DNA from: Nitrospirota bacterium | Lineage (GTDB): Bacteria > Nitrospirota > Nitrospiria > Nitrospirales > Nitrospiraceae | Direction: 5' to 3' | Assembly: GCA_018971525.1 (NCBI GenBank) | Contig: JAGXAR010000008.1 | Coordinates: 23,136-87,135 of the forward strand | DNA length: 64,000 bases | Shown: positions 19,390-28,147 of the stretch, piece by piece | Layout of the letters: each line of letters starts with the position of its first letter | How positions within the stretch are numbered: the first letter of the stretch is position 1 | The notes under the pieces: model-generated | Told to the model about the DNA's origin: nothing | Seen by the model: the letters and a program-made list of their open reading frames with translations, nothing else | Databases searched by the model: none | Position numbers and translations under genes: made by a program

Positions 19390-22158
19390 TTACGCTCCCA
19401 GCATGGTGCGCAGCTGTTGCTCACTGCTGGTGAGCATGGTTTGATCTCGGAGCAGGCTTGTCAGGCGATCCTGGTGATCGGTAATGACCTCGGACGGGGC
19501 CTTGGCAGTAAACTCCTGATTGCGCAGTTTCCCCTCCAGCCGCTCGATCTCCTTCCTCTGTTCGGATTGCTCCTTGGTGATGCGATCCAGCGCTTTGTTG
19601 AGATCGACGTCGCCCGCCACCACGATGCCAACGGACAAACCTTCTGTGACCAACCGGAGGAGGTTGCTGTTTGGCCAGGTAGTTGTAGGGGTCAGATCGA
19701 CAGTGCCACGGCCGAGATGGGCGAGGTAGTTTCGGAGTTGGTCCAGGTGGCCCTGTCGCTGTGGCTCATCGTGCGCGACGTAGAACGTGATCTGTTGCCC
19801 CGGCGGATAGTTCAAGAGAACGCGGGATGTACGCACCATGCCGATGGTTTGTTCGAGCAGCGTAAACCGTTGGTCCATCTCGGGTGCAATCCACGTCGCT
19901 GCTGGTATTGGATAGCTCTGGACTACGATGCTCTCGCCCTGGTGCGGGAGCGTTTGCCAGATCTCTTCGGTAAGAAACGGCATGAATGGGTGCAGCAGCC
20001 GCATCGTGGTCTCGAGCGTGTCGACGAGGGTCTGTCTTGTCTCCGGTGCGTCCGGGCTGGCTGAGTCTTGGAGCGTGGGCTTGATCAGTTCGAGATACCA
20101 GTCGCAGTACTCATGCCAGATGAATTGGTACAGCGCATTCGCTGCACGATCGAACCGATAGGCTTCCAATTCGGACGTCACCAACTGGATCGTCTGATTG
20201 AGGCGACTCAGGATCCAGCGGTCGGGGAAGCTGCGTTCGGCTGGTGTGTTGGCCGTTCGTAGTCCGTCCAGATTCATGAGACTGAAACGAGCCGCGTTCC
20301 AGATCTTGTTGGCAAAGTTGCGATAGCCTTCGATCCGTTCCTCCGCCAGTTTGATGTCTCGCCCCGGTGAGGCCATCGAGGCGAGCGTGAAGCGGAGCGC
20401 GTCGGTGCCGAACTCCTCCATCACATGCAGCGGATCGATGACGTTGCCCTTCGACTTGCTCATTTTCTGGCCTTCGGCATCGCGGACCAAGGCATGAATG
20501 TAGACATCTCGGAAGGGAACATCGCCCATGAATTTCAGGCCCATCATGATCATGCGGGCGACCCAGAAGAAGAGAATATCGAGTCCGGTCACGAGGGTGG
20601 AGGTCGGATAGTAGGTTTTCAGCTCAACGGTCTGCTCGGGCCATCCCAGCGTCGAGAAGGGCCAGAGGGCGGATGAGAACCAGGTGTCGAGGACGTCGGG
20701 GTCGCGGATAAAATCACGGCCTCCGCACGTCGGGCAGGTCGAGGGTGCGGTCTTTCCGACAATTGGAGTTGCCCCTTGGAGGATCGTCAGTCGTGGAGAT
20801 GGAGTGGCTGCAGCCGTTCCTGCAGTCCCCTCAATGATTAGGTCTTTGTTGCAGTTGCGGCAATACCAGGCGGGAATCTGATGCCCCCACCAGATTTGGC
20901 GTGAGATGCACCAATCTTTGATATCCCTCATCCACCCGAGGTAGTTGTTCGTCCATCCTTCCGGAATGATTCGGATACGTCCGTCTTCGACGGCTTGGAT
21001 CGCAGGCTCGGCCAGGGGCTTGATCTTCACGAACCACTGAGGAGACAGATAGGGCTCGACCACGGTTTTGCAGCGATAGCACTTCCCGATCGCCATCTTG
21101 TGGTCGTCGACTTTGGTGAGCAATCCACGATCTTTCAGCGCCTGCTCGATCTTGGGCCGTGCCTTGGTGACGGGAAGGGCCGCGACTGCTTCAATGAGGG
21201 CTGGTTCGACACCGGCGGTTGTGAGCCCCTGTGGATCGAGCAGGGCCTGATGGTCGAAGATGGGAATTCGCGGCAGTCCATGCCGTTCGCCCGCCTCAAA
21301 GTCGTTGAAGTCGTGCGCCGGCGTGATCTTGACGGCACCGGTGCCGAACTCGCGGTCGACGAGGATCGCATCGCCCACGATCGGAATGGTGCGATTCGTG
21401 AGGGGGAGATGGACTCGTTGGCCGATCAGTCGATTGTAACGGGGATCTTCAGGGTGGACCGCCACCGCTGTGTCACCGAACATGGTTTCTGGTCTGGTCG
21501 TCGCAACGGTGAGACGAATCGTCTGATCCTGTTCAAGCGGGTATTCGATTGAGTACAGTTTCCCTTTGATGTCTTCGTGCTCAACTTCAATGTCGGAGAG
21601 GGCTGTCAGACAGCGGGGGCACCAGTTGATCAACCGTTCGCCTCGGTAAATGAGGCCTTCGTCGAAGAGCCGTACGAAGACTTCCAGGACGGCTTTTGAT
21701 AACCCTTCGTCCATCGTGAAGCGAAGACGATCCCAGTCGCAGGACTCACCAAGCCGTTTCTGTTGACGGATAATGGTATCCCCGGAGGTGGCTTTCCATT
21801 GCCAGACGCGTTCGATGAAGCGTTCGCGTCCAAGGGATTCCCGAGAAGTGCCTTCGGCCAGGAGTTGCTTTTCCACGACGTTTTGCGTCGCGATCCCGGC
21901 ATGATCGGTGCCGGGCAGCCAGAGCACGTTGCGGCCCTGCATACGTCGCCAGCGTATCAGTATGTCTTGTATCGAATGATTCAGCGCGTGGCCGACATGG
22001 AGTGAGCCTGTGACATTAGGTGGGGGAATCACGATGCAGTACGGTTGGCCGGGATGGGTCGGCGAGGCATGGAAATAGCCTTGCTGGCTCCAAACCTGAT
22101 ACCAACGTGCTTCGACAGCCTTGGGGTCGTAGGTTTTGTCGAGTTGAGGTGTGCTCAT
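19390..22158 (-). CDS. valS: Valyl-tRNA synthetase
   Basis: Class I synthetase with editing domain, 922 residues from the ATG at 22158. It has PPPNVTGSLHVGHALN with the HIGH-type motif HVGH (near 50) and KMSKSKGNVIDP (near 570). A zinc-type set CYRCKT / CRNCNK / CPTCGG occupies the connective region, and a C-terminal tRNA-binding coiled coil is present (RITKEQSEQRKEIERLEGK). The open frame runs 13 codons further upstream, but MSTPQLDKTYDPKAVE matches the family start. It heads the valS-nadC-birA-coaX operon. Confidence 0.97.
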   Translation of the reverse strand: MSTPQLDKTYDPKAVEARWYQVWSQQGYFHASPTHPGQPYCIVIPPPNVTGSLHVGHALNHSIQDILIRWRRMQGRNVLWLPGTDHAGIATQNVVEKQLLAEGTSRESLGRERFIERVWQWKATSGDTIIRQQKRLGESCDWDRLRFTMDEGLSKAVLEVFVRLFDEGLIYRGERLINWCPRCLTALSDIEVEHEDIKGKLYSIEYPLEQDQTIRLTVATTRPETMFGDTAVAVHPEDPRYNRLIGQRVHLPLTNRTIPIVGDAILVDREFGTGAVKITPAHDFNDFEAGERHGLPRIPIFDHQALLDPQGLTTAGVEPALIEAVAALPVTKARPKIEQALKDRGLLTKVDDHKMAIGKCYRCKTVVEPYLSPQWFVKIKPLAEPAIQAVEDGRIRIIPEGWTNNYLGWMRDIKDWCISRQIWWGHQIPAWYCRNCNKDLIIEGTAGTAAATPSPRLTILQGATPIVGKTAPSTCPTCGGRDFIRDPDVLDTWFSSALWPFSTLGWPEQTVELKTYYPTSTLVTGLDILFFWVARMIMMGLKFMGDVPFRDVYIHALVRDAEGQKMSKSKGNVIDPLHVMEEFGTDALRFTLASMASPGRDIKLAEERIEGYRNFANKIWNAARFSLMNLDGLRTANTPAERSFPDRWILSRLNQTIQLVTSELEAYRFDRAANALYQFIWHEYCDWYLELIKPTLQDSASPDAPETRQTLVDTLETTMRLLHPFMPFLTEEIWQTLPHQGESIVVQSYPIPAATWIAPEMDQRFTLLEQTIGMVRTSRVLLNYPPGQQITFYVAHDEPQRQGHLDQLRNYLAHLGRGTVDLTPTTTWPNSNLLRLVTEGLSVGIVVAGDVDLNKALDRITKEQSEQRKEIERLEGKLRNQEFTAKAPSEVITDHQDRLTSLLRDQTMLTSSEQQLRTMLGA

Positions 22159-22332
22159 CCAGTAATGGCGTCCTTGAAATGCGGCGCATCTTAGCATGCG
22201 GGTGGCGGCCTCTCAAGGCGAGGTGGGGGACAGACATCGCTTGAGGGGTGTAGAGCCGTGTGTTATACAGACTCGCACAAGGCGAAGGCGAGAAGTTCAT
22301 TCCGTTACCATTTTTTACAATTTGGAGAGACT

Positions 22333-22446
22333 ATGGCCACAGGGCGTGAAAAAGATCGCAAGACGAAGAAGAAGCATCGGAAGAATGTCGCGCGGGTGAA
22401 GGCACTGGCGACAGCCAGACGGGGTAAGAAGAGCAAGAAGGGGTAA
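22333..22446 (+). CDS. 37-residue highly basic protein
   Basis: Very short protein made mostly of Lys and Arg (about 17 of 37 residues), beginning MATGREKDRKTKKKHRKN and ending GKKSKKG. A good TTGGAGAG ribosome binding site lies 6 bases upstream of the ATG, and it has its own intergenic space after the divergent valS promoter region. I do not recognise a named family. Composition suggests RNA or ribosome binding, like small basic ribosomal proteins, but this is inference. It is convergent with the next gene, 21 bp apart. Confidence 0.65.
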   Translation: MATGREKDRKTKKKHRKNVARVKALATARRGKKSKKG

Positions 22447-22467
22447 GTCGGAACGGACGCAAGGGGC

Positions 22468-23604
22468 CTATGCGGCTTGTTGGATGAGGCGTGTGATCTC
22501 TGCCTTGATCTGCTCTTCTGCCAGGTCGGGTACCAGGCGCTGAACTGTCTGTTCGACCTGCTCGCGGGCCGTCGCCCGGACGAGTGCTTCGACCATTCCA
22601 GCAGTCTGCTTGGCGGCGGTCTGCTGGATCTCTTCCTTGACGAATCCCTCGATCGATCCCAGTTGTTCCCGAATCATGTCGGGCAGTGTGGTGCGTATGG
22701 CAGTGGTTTGTTCGCGGACAAATTGATCGATGCTTGCTTCGATCAGGGGGCTCGCGATTTCGAATATGCTGTGCCGGATGATGGGTTCGAGGAGTGACAT
22801 GTCCCGAGCGAGGACCTTCGGCAGAGCCGATATGAGCAACGGTTCAAGTACCTGTGTCAGCCGCTCTTCCGAGAGAGACGCACCCATCTGTGCGCGCACT
22901 TCTGTTTCCACGGCTTTCGCCACGAGCGTGGCCAGGTCTTTTCCCACCACCTGGGGGAGCAGGTCGGCGATTTTTTTTTCCGTCCGTTCCGACATGGACT
23001 GGAGGAGTTGACCGAAGAGGCCCTTCATCGCCTCTTCCGGTTCGGTTGTCGAAGCCTGCACTGCTGTGGTGGTGGTCATGGGGGGAGCTTTCGGTTCGGG
23101 GTGGGGTGCGATCGCCTGTTCCTCTTCTTCCTCGGTCAGGCTGTCGTGGTCGATGGCATCATCATCGGAATCCGTTGCGCTTGAGACCGGCGGCCAGGAG
23201 CGAGATTTCTTCTTTGTTCCGTTCGTTCTGGATGTCTGTTGTGCTTCCAGATCCTTGATCACATCGATGAGGTGCTCGGACTGAAATGGTTTATTAAGAA
23301 AGGCTTTCACCCCCAGCGAACGCAAGTGGGTTTCATCCACACGATCCGAAGAACTGATCAGGGAGACAATGTAGGTTTCTGCCAGGTTATCCAGTTTGTA
23401 GACCTCTTTGCAGAAACCCGAGAAGGTCATGTTTTCTAAATGGTAGTCTGCGATGATGAGATTGGGGCTCGTACGCCGGGCGGCCTCCAAGGCTGCGGGG
23501 CCATCCTGGAATCCCACGACATTACACCCCTCGGGTGCCGAGATCTGCTCCACTAACCGGCGGACGGCGGGACTACTGTCGACAACAAAGATGGTTGAAG
23601 CCAC
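22468..23604 (-). CDS. Receiver-domain protein with long helical C-terminal region
   Basis: 378 residues. The N-terminal receiver domain (about 1-120) has FVVDSSPAVRR, phospho-acceptor LIIADYHLE (Asp near 54) and FLNKPF (conserved Lys). A Ser/Glu-rich linker with an acidic run (about 130-165, TEEEEEQ) follows. Residues about 185-378 form a Glu/Gln/Leu-rich helical region of repeated segments such as LLPQVVGKDLATLVAKAVE and LIRQ-type helices, with no DNA-binding or catalytic output motif. One acidic pocket residue is Ser (VVDSS where DD is usual). It probably works by protein contacts, perhaps in a motility or polarity system. The role is unknown. Confidence 0.8.
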   Translation of the reverse strand: MASTIFVVDSSPAVRRLVEQISAPEGCNVVGFQDGPAALEAARRTSPNLIIADYHLENMTFSGFCKEVYKLDNLAETYIVSLISSSDRVDETHLRSLGVKAFLNKPFQSEHLIDVIKDLEAQQTSRTNGTKKKSRSWPPVSSATDSDDDAIDHDSLTEEEEEQAIAPHPEPKAPPMTTTTAVQASTTEPEEAMKGLFGQLLQSMSERTEKKIADLLPQVVGKDLATLVAKAVETEVRAQMGASLSEERLTQVLEPLLISALPKVLARDMSLLEPIIRHSIFEIASPLIEASIDQFVREQTTAIRTTLPDMIREQLGSIEGFVKEEIQQTAAKQTAGMVEALVRATAREQVEQTVQRLVPDLAEEQIKAEITRLIQQAA

Positions 23605-23687
23605 CTAACCCTCCAATGTTATTGAACTATGTCGAAGCTAGCAGTGGGGGTATTCTTTGTCAAGAAATCGCACGATAGGTGATTGTA

Positions 23688-23717
23688 TTGACTTGGAATT
23701 TTTGAACCGACCACAAT
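23688..23717 (+). promoter_or_regulatory. Candidate promoter of the HAD hydrolase gene
   Basis: TTGACT (23688-23693), an 18-bp spacer and CACAAT (23712-23717) lie 27 bp before the ATG at 23745, in the divergent gap with the receiver-protein gene. Confidence 0.3.
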
Positions 23718-23744
23718 TCGAGATCCGTAGGACTCGTACAATCA

Positions 23745-24470
23745 ATGAAGACCCCAATCCACGTCATCTTTTTTGATGCAGCCGAGACGCTGTTTCATAT
23801 TAACGGTTCGATGGCTGACATTTACTTGCAGCATGCGGTTCAGCACGGGTTTCGACAGACTCCAGACTCGCAGGCATTGATTGGGCAAGCCTTCCAGCGT
23901 GCCTTCCGCGATGCGTCGCCGCCGGTCTTTGCCGTCACGGATCCCATCAAGTTGAAACAATGTGAGCGGCTCTGGTGGTTCGACATCGTCCACAATGTGT
24001 TTTATCGCGTCGGGATGTTCGAACGGTTTGATGAATTCTTCGAGCAGGTCTTTCAGGTGTTTGAAGATCCTCGCTCCTGGGCGCTGTTTCCTGAAACCCA
24101 TGCCGTGCTGACCAGGCTGCGTGAAGAGGGCTTCGAGCTGGGGATTGTGTCCAATTTCGACTCCCGGCTCTTTCCTGTGATACGGGGACTCGGAATCGAC
24201 CGGCTTTTCGATTCCGTGACGATTGCAAGCCTGGCGAGGGCGGCCAAGCCGGCGTCTAAGATTTTCGAGATTGCCCTGGAGAAACATGCGGTCGATCCAG
24301 ATGAAGCGATGCATGTGGGTGACAGTGTCAGGGACGATATGGAGGGTGCGACGAAGGCCGGGCTGACGGGTGTCTTGCTGGATCGAACCGGCCGCTCTCG
24401 GGCGTCGGGCGGACATGTGATTCGAACGTTGGAGGAACTCCTTCCACTGGTGATGGCTTCAAAGGAGTAA
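23745..24470 (+). CDS. HAD-superfamily hydrolase (HDHD3-like)
   Basis: 241 residues, predicted phosphatase of unknown substrate. Motif I is FFDAAETLF: the nucleophile Asp is present, but the second Asp of DxDxT is Ala, as in HDHD3-type and phosphonatase-like members. Motif II is GIVSNFDSR, motif III AAKPASKIFEIAL with its Lys, and motif IV HVGDSVRDDMEGATKAG. A helical cap lies between about residues 20 and 105. Its 3' end overlaps the convergent sirtuin gene by 12 bp. Confidence 0.88.
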   Translation: MKTPIHVIFFDAAETLFHINGSMADIYLQHAVQHGFRQTPDSQALIGQAFQRAFRDASPPVFAVTDPIKLKQCERLWWFDIVHNVFYRVGMFERFDEFFEQVFQVFEDPRSWALFPETHAVLTRLREEGFELGIVSNFDSRLFPVIRGLGIDRLFDSVTIASLARAAKPASKIFEIALEKHAVDPDEAMHVGDSVRDDMEGATKAGLTGVLLDRTGRSRASGGHVIRTLEELLPLVMASKE

Positions 24471-25184
24471 CGGTACCACGTCTTTTGCCCGACCCTGCAG
24501 CGAGAGGTCAACCAGGTCTGGCCGCGGGGTAGTCTCGAGATTGATCTCGATGACCAGCGCCCCGACTTCCTTCGCTACCGACGCATAGCCTGCTGCTGGA
24601 TAGACGACTCCGGAGGTGCCAATCACCAGCAAGAGGTCGCAGTCCCGCAGAACCTCATCGCAGCGGTGTAGGTCTTCCTCCCTGAGCGATTCCCCAAACC
24701 AGACGATATGAGGCCGGAGCAGGGCATGACATCGCCCGCACATCGGCAGGAGAGGAAGAGGGACCTCCCTGTTTTCCGAGATCTCCCCACAGCCTGTGCA
24801 ACGAACCCTCCAGATATTGCCGTGAATTTCAGACAGCTGTCGCGACCCCGCGGCTCGATGCAAGCCGTCCACGTTTTGGGTGATGAGCCAGAACTGTTTT
24901 TTTCGTCGTTCCAGTTCGACGAGAGCCTCATGGGCAGGATTTGGCGATTTGGTGGCAATCAATTCACGTCGCCAGTTGTACCATTCCCAGACCAATCGTG
25001 GATCACGAGCAAAGGCCTCCGGGGTCGCGAGATCTTCTGCTCGGTAGGTTCGCCACAAGCCGTCCGCCCCGCGAAAGGTCGGCACGCCGCTATCGGCGGA
25101 AATGCCAGCTCCCGTGAGGACGGTCACGTTCCGAGCGGAGGCGAGATGTGTGCGGGCGAGGAGGATCTGATCGTCGGTGGCCAT
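24459..25184 (-). CDS. cobB: NAD-dependent protein deacylase, sirtuin class III (CobB-like)
   Basis: Removes acyl groups from lysines using NAD. The 241 residues have TGAGISADSGVPTFRG (NAD site), ITQNVDGLH, the catalytic His in LSEIHGNIW, two CxxC pairs for zinc (CTGC, CGRC) and PHIVWFGE. WYNWRREL has the Tyr-x2-Arg pair used by CobB/SIRT5 to bind succinyl or malonyl groups, so desuccinylase activity is likely. I start at ATG 25184; the frame extends 12 codons upstream only through a TTG. Confidence 0.93.
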   Translation of the reverse strand: MATDDQILLARTHLASARNVTVLTGAGISADSGVPTFRGADGLWRTYRAEDLATPEAFARDPRLVWEWYNWRRELIATKSPNPAHEALVELERRKKQFWLITQNVDGLHRAAGSRQLSEIHGNIWRVRCTGCGEISENREVPLPLLPMCGRCHALLRPHIVWFGESLREEDLHRCDEVLRDCDLLLVIGTSGVVYPAAGYASVAKEVGALVIEINLETTPRPDLVDLSLQGRAKDVVPLLL

Positions 25185-25233
25185 GGGCGAATGAGGGAAG
25201 TCTACCGCATTTCGAGGCAACGAATCCGCATGG

Positions 25234-25262
25234 TATAGTACTCGTCCGTTATTCTTGTGAGG
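25234..25262 (+). promoter_or_regulatory. -10 box and ribosome binding site of the ketopantoate-reductase fusion gene
   Basis: TATAGT at 25234-25239 has TTCGAG 17 bp upstream as a weak -35. GTGAGGGC just before the ATG at 25265 serves as ribosome binding site. The promoter lies in the divergent gap with the sirtuin gene. Confidence 0.45.
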
Positions 25263-25264
25263 GC

Positions 25265-26611
25265 ATGATGAAACAGATTCTCATGGTGGGAGGAGGATCA
25301 GTCGGTGGGTTCTTCGGGGCGCACCTGGCAAAGAATAACCCCAATGTGTCGTTCCTGCTGCGGCCCAAGACTCTGGCGGCGGTGAAGCAGGACGGGTTGA
25401 CGATTCGCAGCGCGAACGGCACCTTCACCGTTCATCCGCCGGCTGCATCTGATCCCCGTGAATTGCCCAAGCCGGACCTCATTATTCTCTCGGTGAAAGC
25501 CTACGATCTCGATGAGGTCATGGCGCAGCTCGATCCCGTGCTCACGGACCAGACCGTGATCCTGACCTTGCAAAACGGTGTCGATACCGAAGATCGCTTG
25601 ATTGCCAGGCTGAAACGAGATTGTGTGGTCGGCGGCGTGGCGTTCATCTATTCCAAGATTGCGGCGCCCGGCGTGATCGATCATTACAAGAAGGGGGCAG
25701 TCGCGATTGGGGAATTGATGGGGCACAAGAGCCCTCGTCTGCTCGCCATTGCGGAGATCTTCAAGCAGGCAGGGATTCCCTGTCAGCTCACGGACGATGT
25801 GCGGAAAAGCAAATGGGAAAAGATGTGTTGGAATTGCGTCTTCAATCCCTTGACCGTGATGATCGACGACAAAGTGGCCAAGGCGCTCGATCATCCCGAG
25901 ATGCTGCGAGTGATTCACCAGATCGTGGGAGAAGTCATGGCAGTGGCGGCCGCCGTGAAGGTGTCGTTAGCCCCCGATATGGCGGAGAAGGTGGTCCGGT
26001 GGACACAAGAGATTCGAGATATCCATACCTCGATGTATGACGATTGGAAGGCCGGTCGGCCGACCGAGATCGACTTTCTGAATGGGTATGTCGCAAAGGT
26101 CGCACGTGAATTCGGCATTCCGACGCCGGTGAACGACCTGCTGACGGCGGTGATCAAGACCATCACCGAGCGGGATCGAACCGGTCCCGGTGTCGTGCGG
26201 ATTGACGGGGCGGTGGTTCAGCCTGTTTCGCTTGATCGTGCTGCGATCGCGGCCTTGCCAGCGGAACAGCAGCTCGATATTTCGACCGTGATGCCCAACA
26301 TGAAGGGCAAAGGGATTCGCCTCAAAGCCTTGCTGGATGTGCCGGCTTTGGCGATTAACGCCGATCACGTGACGGTGCATTCGGGAGACGGAAAGTATTC
26401 AGCCTGTCTCACGCTCGCGCAAGCCTTGGAGTGGGGGGTTCTGCTGTATGAACTGGATGGAGAACCGTTGCCGGAATCGAAAGGCGGGCCGTTTCGATTG
26501 GTGACCCACGGGTTGGGAGATTTGTGCGCGAATGTGAAGGGAGTTGCGAGGATCGAGGTGACCATCGGCAGGGGAACAGATACGCGCCCATCGGTGAGGA
26601 CGAATTGCTGA
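25265..26611 (+). CDS. Ketopantoate reductase (PanE/ApbA) fused to a molybdopterin-binding-like domain
   Basis: 448 residues. Residues about 1-305 are a PanE-type NADP-dependent 2-dehydropantoate reductase: nucleotide fold MVGGGSVGGFFGAHLAK, LILSVKAYDLDEVM, TLQNGVDTED and the helical domain with KWEKMCWNCVFNPLT and DFLNGYVAKVAREFGIPTPVN (catalytic Lys expected in KWEKM). Residues about 315-440 resemble the oxidoreductase molybdopterin-binding (SUOX-like) fold: VRIDGAVVQPVSLDRAAI, IRLKALLD, LLYELDGEPLPESKGGPFRL and VKGVARIEV. The cofactor cysteine expected in the latter is not seen where TVMPNMKGKG stands, so this half may be non-catalytic. Family length for PanE is about 300, so the tail is an addition. 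Confidence 0.85.
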   Translation: MMKQILMVGGGSVGGFFGAHLAKNNPNVSFLLRPKTLAAVKQDGLTIRSANGTFTVHPPAASDPRELPKPDLIILSVKAYDLDEVMAQLDPVLTDQTVILTLQNGVDTEDRLIARLKRDCVVGGVAFIYSKIAAPGVIDHYKKGAVAIGELMGHKSPRLLAIAEIFKQAGIPCQLTDDVRKSKWEKMCWNCVFNPLTVMIDDKVAKALDHPEMLRVIHQIVGEVMAVAAAVKVSLAPDMAEKVVRWTQEIRDIHTSMYDDWKAGRPTEIDFLNGYVAKVAREFGIPTPVNDLLTAVIKTITERDRTGPGVVRIDGAVVQPVSLDRAAIAALPAEQQLDISTVMPNMKGKGIRLKALLDVPALAINADHVTVHSGDGKYSACLTLAQALEWGVLLYELDGEPLPESKGGPFRLVTHGLGDLCANVKGVARIEVTIGRGTDTRPSVRTNC

Positions 26612-26621
26612 GTTCGGTCTC

Positions 26622-27947
26622 TTACCGGATGACCTGAATCTCCTTCCACCGTTCCGACCGGTAGCGCAACAATAGCAAGACCATTCGGACCGTCCAATCT
26701 GCAATCATCGCGCTCCAGACGTAGAGCACATCCAGTGCGAGCCAGGGACCTGCGATGACCGCGAGGGGCACGCGGACTCCCCACATACCGATTGTCGTCG
26801 CCCACATGATGAACCGGGTGTCGCCGGCTCCACGCAGCGACCCGGCGAGGACCATGGTGAGGGCGAGCGGCACTTGGAGGATGGCGACGATGCGCAGGAA
26901 AACCGTCCCGAGTTCGATGACTGATTCGTCATCGGTAAATGCGCGAAGCAGAACGTAGGGAAAGAAAAAGAACAGCACCCCCATCGAGGCCATGGCGAGG
27001 GTGGCCAACCGGTTCGCCTCCCAGTTTTCGAGTTTGGCCCGTGCGTATTTTCCCGCGCCGATACTCTGTCCCACCATCGTGGCCGCGGCAATCGCGAAGC
27101 CGTATCCCGGCAGGAACGACAGGGATTCGATCGACAGGCCGACTTGATGGGCGGCGTAGGTCACGGTTCCGTACAACAGCACGATCTTTGTATAGAGGAT
27201 AATCCCCGCCTGTTGAAACATCCGCTCGCCGGAGACCGGAGCTCCGATCTGCCAAGTGGAGCGCATGAGGTCACGTCGCGTCTTGAGTGATTTTCTGAAG
27301 AGCTTTCTGTTGGCCCAGAGGAGATAGGCCACGCCTGTTCCTTCAGCGAGACCTGTGGCAACGGCTGCTCCGGTGAGGCCCCAGGTAGGGAAGCCCCAGA
27401 GTCCGTAGATCAGCGGGTAAGCGATCGTCAGATAGAGGAGATTCACTGCGATCAGGGCATACATCGGAGTTTTGGTGTCCCCGGTGCCTTGCATTATCGA
27501 TGCGAGGACCTGTAGGAAGATTGTGCAGGGAATGACCAGGAAGATGAGGTTCGAGTAGGGAAGGGCCAATACGACGACGTCGTGCTCGGCGCCTAACAGT
27601 TCCATGGTGAGACGATTTACGGACAACCCGACTGCCACGAGTGCGCAGGAGACGACGGCCGCCAATCCGAGGAGATGGGTGGCTGCTTCCCCGACGTCTT
27701 TGGTTCGGCGAGCGCCCCACAGTTGGGCAATGAGGACGTTCGCACCGACCGATAATCCGGAGACGAGCGTGGTGGACATGAAGGCCAGCAACTGGCCGAG
27801 TCCGACTGCTGCAATGGATGTGGCGCCGAGACCTCCTACGAGGAAGACGGCGGCGATGCCCTCGGTCCGTTGGAGCAGGCTGCTGATCGTGACTGGAAAG
27901 GCAAGGGTCAGGACGGACTTTCTGATCTGTGCAACGCGGGACGCCAT
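26622..27947 (-). CDS. MATE-family multidrug/cation exporter
   Basis: 441 residues with about twelve membrane segments, using H+ or Na+ to export small molecules. Family features are LTLAFPVTISSLLQRTEG at the N-terminus, two homologous six-helix halves and GAGDTRFIMWATTIGMWGVR near residue 370. I start at ATG 27947, with AGGA ten bases upstream. A longer reading from a TTG would lie inside the neighbouring intergenic repeat and is rejected. Substrate unknown. Confidence 0.9.
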   Translation of the reverse strand: MASRVAQIRKSVLTLAFPVTISSLLQRTEGIAAVFLVGGLGATSIAAVGLGQLLAFMSTTLVSGLSVGANVLIAQLWGARRTKDVGEAATHLLGLAAVVSCALVAVGLSVNRLTMELLGAEHDVVVLALPYSNLIFLVIPCTIFLQVLASIMQGTGDTKTPMYALIAVNLLYLTIAYPLIYGLWGFPTWGLTGAAVATGLAEGTGVAYLLWANRKLFRKSLKTRRDLMRSTWQIGAPVSGERMFQQAGIILYTKIVLLYGTVTYAAHQVGLSIESLSFLPGYGFAIAAATMVGQSIGAGKYARAKLENWEANRLATLAMASMGVLFFFFPYVLLRAFTDDESVIELGTVFLRIVAILQVPLALTMVLAGSLRGAGDTRFIMWATTIGMWGVRVPLAVIAGPWLALDVLYVWSAMIADWTVRMVLLLLRYRSERWKEIQVIR

Positions 27948-27959
27948 TGTGGGCCATCC

Positions 27960-28112
27960 TAACAGGATGCTCAAAAAGTCCGCCAGCGCTATAAGCTATG
28001 GAGCCTGAAGCGCGAGACATGCGAGAAAGGCGCGACGTGGACAGGTTGGGTTCCCCCTTCGTCTCGCTCGTCCTGCCAGTTCTCGCCTGTCTTGTGCGGC
28101 GATCCTGCTAGA
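27960..28112. repeat. Long intergenic repeat, copy 3 (short)
   Basis: Lies between the divergent MATE and DUF2779 genes. It begins AACAGGATGCTCAAAAAG plus TCCGCCAGC and ends GATCCTGCTAG. Only the end modules match the other copies; the middle differs. Confidence 0.65.
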
Positions 28113-28147
28113 CAATTGTGTGTCTGTCCGATTAGGGTCGTCTCACC

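Noticed and set aside
27948..27974. Longer MATE start from TTG
   Set aside because: Those nine codons lie in the intergenic repeat end; the ATG at 27947 has AGGA upstream.
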